Origin: JANNBN01 sp963763885
GTDB lineage: Bacteria; Actinomycetota; Acidimicrobiia; Acidimicrobiales; JANYDT01
Reading direction: 5' to 3'
DNA: 64,000 bases
Assembly (NCBI GenBank): GCA_963763885.1
Contig: CAVXQD010000007.1
Location: 1,736,001-1,800,000 of the forward strand
Shown here: in pieces, positions 61,588-64,000 of the stretch
Numbering within the stretch: position 1 is the first letter of the stretch
Layout of the letters: each line of letters begins with the position of its first letter
Notes under the pieces: generated by a model
Databases searched by the model: none
The model's input: only the letters and a program-made list of their open reading frames with translations
Told to the model about the DNA's origin: nothing
Made by a program: the position numbers and the translations under genes

Positions 61588-61917
61588 CTATGCCAAGTGA
61601 GTGGAAAGCTTGTCCATCAGACGGCCCTTGGGCATCGCACCAACGATACGGTCGACCAGTTCACCGTCTTTGAAGACCAGCATGGTGGGGATGCTTTGAA
61701 CGCCATATCGCATAGCAACATTTGGGTTCTCGTCCACGTTGAGCTTCGCGATCTGCAGCTTGCCTACCTGCTCGTTGGAAATCTCGTCGAGCACCGGCGC
61801 GACCATCTTGCATGGTCCGCACCACTCTGCCCAGAAGTCGATGACGATCGGCGTGTCGGCAGCGCCGACATGCTCGTCGAACGTTGCATCGGTCAGGGTT
61901 GCGATGTGCTCGGACAT
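61588..61917 (-). CDS. trxA: Thioredoxin
   Basis: Redox active WCGPCKMVAPVLDEI near residue 33, DATFDEHVGAADTPIVIDFWAEWCG and the cis-Pro region GVQSIPTMLVF. Length 109 aa. The start is 128 bp from trxB. Reduced by the adjacent thioredoxin reductase. Confidence 0.96.
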   Translation of the reverse strand: MSEHIATLTDATFDEHVGAADTPIVIDFWAEWCGPCKMVAPVLDEISNEQVGKLQIAKLNVDENPNVAMRYGVQSIPTMLVFKDGELVDRIVGAMPKGRLMDKLSTHLA

Positions 61918-62045
61918 GATGTTCTCCTTAGACGGATGCCATTACGGCGCAGCTTTGCCGGCTTTGGCGATCACTGCTGGTCGGTGCAACCGAAACATGT
62001 GCTCCGTTGTTCCCGAGAGAGCAGTTTCGCACTTCTTCGACGCAG

Positions 62046-62990
62046 CTAGTGCTGAGCTTCCAGCCAGCGCTCGGCATCGATTGCCGCCATGCAACCGGAG
62101 CCGGCAGCGGTGATGGCCTGTCGGTAGATGTGGTCCTGCACGTCTCCACAGCCAAACACTCCGTCAAGGTTGGTCAAGGAACGGCCGGGAACTGTTGCGA
62201 GGTAACCCTGATCGTCGAGGTCTACTTGGCCTTTGAACAAGTCGGTGTTGGGAACGTGCCCAATTGCGACGAACAAACCGGTGACGTTCAACGTCGAGCG
62301 TTCGCCTGTGATCGTATCTTCGAGCACAGCGCCTTCAAGGGATTGTTCACCGACGAGGTCAACAACAGCGCTGTTCCAGCGAAACTCGATCTTTGGGTTA
62401 GCCATGGCGCGGTCCTGCATGATCTTCGACGCCCGAAGCGTGTCGCGGCGATGCACCACGGTCACCTTGCTCGCAAACTTGGTGAGGAAGTTGGCTTCTT
62501 CCATGGCCGAGTCACCGCCGCCGACGACGGCAATCTCTTTGCCGCGGAAAAAGAAACCGTCGCAGGTTGCGCACGTAGAAAGCCCGTGGCCGAGAAGGCG
62601 CTGTTCTGCAGGCAGGTTGAGCATCAGCGACCGAGCTCCGGTGGAGATGATCACTGCCTTGGCGCGGTACTCCGTGTCGCCGACAAATACTGCATATGGC
62701 TGTTGCGAAAAGTCGACGCGAGTGGCTTTGGCAGTGAGCAGTTCTGCCCCGAACCGCTCGGCCTGCGCCCGCATGGTGCCCATCAGTTCTGGGCCTTGGA
62801 TGCCATGTTCGAATCCAGGAAAGTTTTCGACCTCCGTGGTGAGCATCAATTGACCGCCGGGTTGGTCGCCGGTTGAGGAAATCTCACCCTCGATGACGAG
62901 CGGATGAAGGTTGGCCCGGGCGGTGTAGATGGCGGCGGTGAGTCCGGCCGGACCTGACCCCACGATGATGACGTCTCTGACAGCTGACAT
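62046..62990 (-). CDS. trxB: Thioredoxin reductase
   Basis: Flavoprotein: FAD fold DVIIVGSGPAGLTAAIYTARANL, redox Cys pair CATCDGFF, NADPH fold VVGGGDSAMEEANFL, and GVFGCGDVQDHIYRQA near the end. Start ATG 62990 (MSAVRDVIIVG); the earlier in-frame Met adds 27 residues that look non-family. Length 314 aa. Forms a unit with trxA; a small membrane protein is upstream. Confidence 0.96.
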   Translation of the reverse strand: MSAVRDVIIVGSGPAGLTAAIYTARANLHPLVIEGEISSTGDQPGGQLMLTTEVENFPGFEHGIQGPELMGTMRAQAERFGAELLTAKATRVDFSQQPYAVFVGDTEYRAKAVIISTGARSLMLNLPAEQRLLGHGLSTCATCDGFFFRGKEIAVVGGGDSAMEEANFLTKFASKVTVVHRRDTLRASKIMQDRAMANPKIEFRWNSAVVDLVGEQSLEGAVLEDTITGERSTLNVTGLFVAIGHVPNTDLFKGQVDLDDQGYLATVPGRSLTNLDGVFGCGDVQDHIYRQAITAAGSGCMAAIDAERWLEAQH

Positions 62991-63024
62991 GTGAACTTGA
63001 GAACCTTTCGAGCGAACCCGTGGT

Positions 63025-63324
63025 TTAGGCGGTTGGCTTTGCACGGCGGCGGCGCCACAGCAGCGCCCCACCTACCATGAACACCGAACCGATGAGGAAA
63101 TATGCCAGCCATACGCCCTGCGGCAAATAGCTATCGGTCAGCCGCACCAGGCCAATGATGAGGAAGCAGAACAACAGAATTGCTAGCCCGATTGCCATCA
63201 CCGCAAACACGGCGTACTTCACCAACTTGGTAGCTGGCTCCGAGGTTTTTGAACGGACGGTACCGACCGCCTGTTCAAACGAGTCGACCAGTTGACTTGC
63301 CCAGTCCGGTTCTGTGTTGCTCAC
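63025..63324 (-). CDS. Small two-helix membrane protein upstream of trxB
   Basis: Two hydrophobic helices (YAVFAVMAIGLAILLFCFLI, WLAYFLIGSVFMVGGALLW) with a basic end RRRRAKPTA. The N-terminus (MSNTEPDWASQLVDSFEQAV) is amphipathic. Length 99 aa. I recognise no family with certainty; phage-holin-like or envelope roles are possible but unsupported. It transcribes towards trxB, 34 bp away. Confidence 0.6.
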   Translation of the reverse strand: MSNTEPDWASQLVDSFEQAVGTVRSKTSEPATKLVKYAVFAVMAIGLAILLFCFLIIGLVRLTDSYLPQGVWLAYFLIGSVFMVGGALLWRRRRAKPTA

Positions 63325-63360
63325 CTCAGCAGACTATCGGTTGCTATTCGCGTCTCGTGC

Positions 63361-63430
63361 TGTCTGGGTTGCTCCGCCTCGGGCTGTCTGGGTTGCTCCG
63401 CCTCGGGCTGTCTGGGTTGCTCCGCCCAGG
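63361..63430. repeat. Three 24-bp tandem repeats
   Basis: TGTCTGGGTTGCTCCGCCTC plus GGGC, at 63361-63384, 63385-63408 and 63409-63430 (last copy with changed end). They lie in the 107-bp gap upstream of the small membrane protein. Confidence 0.9.
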
Positions 63431-63431
63431 G

Positions 63432-64000
63432 TTAGGTCGCTGGGCGGCAGCTCTCATCTACCGCAACCACCACTGCTGGCTTGCCAAGAGGAGTTGCGAT
63501 CGCAAACGTGAGCGTTCGCCCGGCCACCGTCGCACGAGCAAACCGCGGCGGCGCCTGTTCGACCCCTCCTGCGAGTAACGCAGCAGTCAACTCCGCGGCG
63601 CAGGGAGCGGCAACATCAGGCAACGCGAGGGTTGGATCTTCTCGCAACCGGGCCGCGACCGCCGTGACTGACTCGAAGTTGCCGAGCAGAGACGGGGCTG
63701 GCGGGAGATCGGTTCGGGTAGACGCCGGCAGGGTAGTGGGCAAGGCAGCCGGCGAGGTGGTCGCCGACGATGCTGCGGTACCGCCCGGCGATCCGCCGAC
63801 TGCGAGCGCTGCATTGTTTGTGGTCTGAGGGACCCCCGCTGCTGGTTCGGCCGGTGCGCCAACGCCCGGGGGGAGGGTGGTCACCACAACAGGTGCAGGC
63901 GAGCCCGACAGCGTGGCGTTTGTGGACTGATTCGGAGCAGCTATCGCGGACCTTTTCGGGCGTGGCGTGGTGGTAGTGAGCAACGCGTTGTCTTGTGCTG
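63432..64000 (-). CDS. C-terminal part of a Thr/Pro/Ala-rich, probably exported protein (partial)
   Basis: The frame stays open to the right edge, so the N-terminus is missing. The visible part has low-complexity Thr/Pro/Gly/Ala (VVTTLPPGVGAPAEPAAG) followed by a compact domain (SLLGNFESVTAVAARLRE, CAAELTAALLAG, ATVAGRTLTFAIATPLGKPAVVVAVDESC) with two Cys. In related actinobacteria an anti-sigma or membrane-linked gene sits near trxB; that is inference. No known domain recognised. Confidence 0.6.
   Translation of the reverse strand, partial: AQDNALLTTTTPRPKRSAIAAPNQSTNATLSGSPAPVVVTTLPPGVGAPAEPAAGVPQTTNNAALAVGGSPGGTAASSATTSPAALPTTLPASTRTDLPPAPSLLGNFESVTAVAARLREDPTLALPDVAAPCAAELTAALLAGGVEQAPPRFARATVAGRTLTFAIATPLGKPAVVVAVDESCRPAT

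Noticed and set aside
1..64000. CRISPR arrays, rRNA genes, riboswitches, prophage genes
   Set aside because: I looked for regular spacers with repeated units, rRNA-like sequence, riboswitch cores and phage structural genes, and found none that I could support. The tandem repeats present are too short or lack spacers.

Overview
The window is a chromosomal segment around the replication origin of an actinobacterium. The order parB-parA-rsmG-jag-yidC-yidD-rnpA-rpmH / dnaA-dnaN-recF-dciA-gyrB-gyrA-DUF3566-tRNA-Ile-tRNA-Ala matches that phylum. A DUF3566 membrane protein and a TadG-like protein beside gyrA, GTG starts, high GC and Thr/Ser/Pro-rich secreted proteins fit a lineage such as Acidimicrobiia. 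The class-level placement is inference; only the synteny is seen directly.

Layout. 1-4116: end of a cell-envelope or polysaccharide cluster (GT75-like and GT4 glycosyltransferases, a CysE-like acetyltransferase, a PD40 beta-propeller). 4143-7655: a GNAT-Sua5 fusion split by a frameshift, a hotdog thioesterase, an SDR, and a 1-Cys peroxiredoxin behind a strong palindrome. 7832-14559: an accessory region in which genes resembling an aromatic-carotenoid set (Rieske/DUF5914, CrtU-like desaturase, methyltransferase) flank a three-gene restriction-modification-like island (8951-12247). The putative nuclease gene of that island is split by a 500-bp ISL3 transposase fragment, and both flanking carotenoid-type oxidoreductase genes carry a single-base frameshift. 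14646-22686: a divergent GlxA-regulator/DJ-1 pair, panE, xth, metG, a class II aldolase and an S41 peptidase. 22907-36356: a nucleoside uptake and salvage region (BMP-type ABC importer, cytidine deaminase, adenosine deaminase, phosphohexo/pentomutase, deoxyribose-phosphate aldolase) with an acyl-CoA synthetase, a DUF2786 protein and RidA. 36438-42902: secreted proteins, a DinB-like protein, a NarL-type two-component system flanked by two low-complexity secreted proteins, and a 45-aa small membrane protein translationally coupled to a saccharopine-dehydrogenase-like gene, all between or beside tRNA-Ala and tRNA-Ile.

43032-64000 is the origin and segregation core. dnaA-dnaN-recF-dciA-gyrB-gyrA run leftwards and rpmH-rnpA-yidD-yidC-jag-rsmG-parA-parB run rightwards, so both arms are co-oriented with forks leaving oriC. 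The best oriC candidate is the dnaN-dnaA gap (52386-52623), with DnaA-box-like sequences next to an AT-rich stretch. A perfect DnaA box also overlaps the dnaA start codon. Five parS-type sites, three perfect and two with one mismatch, lie in the 1.4-kb rsmG-parA gap. trxA-trxB, a small membrane protein and a partial secreted or membrane protein close the window.

Main points of interest: the interrupted restriction-like island and its unrecognised domains; three single-base frameshifts within the first 14 kb while the replication genes look intact (real decay or sequencing error cannot be told apart here); the two-component cassette between the two tRNAs; and the small coupled gene at 42765-42902.
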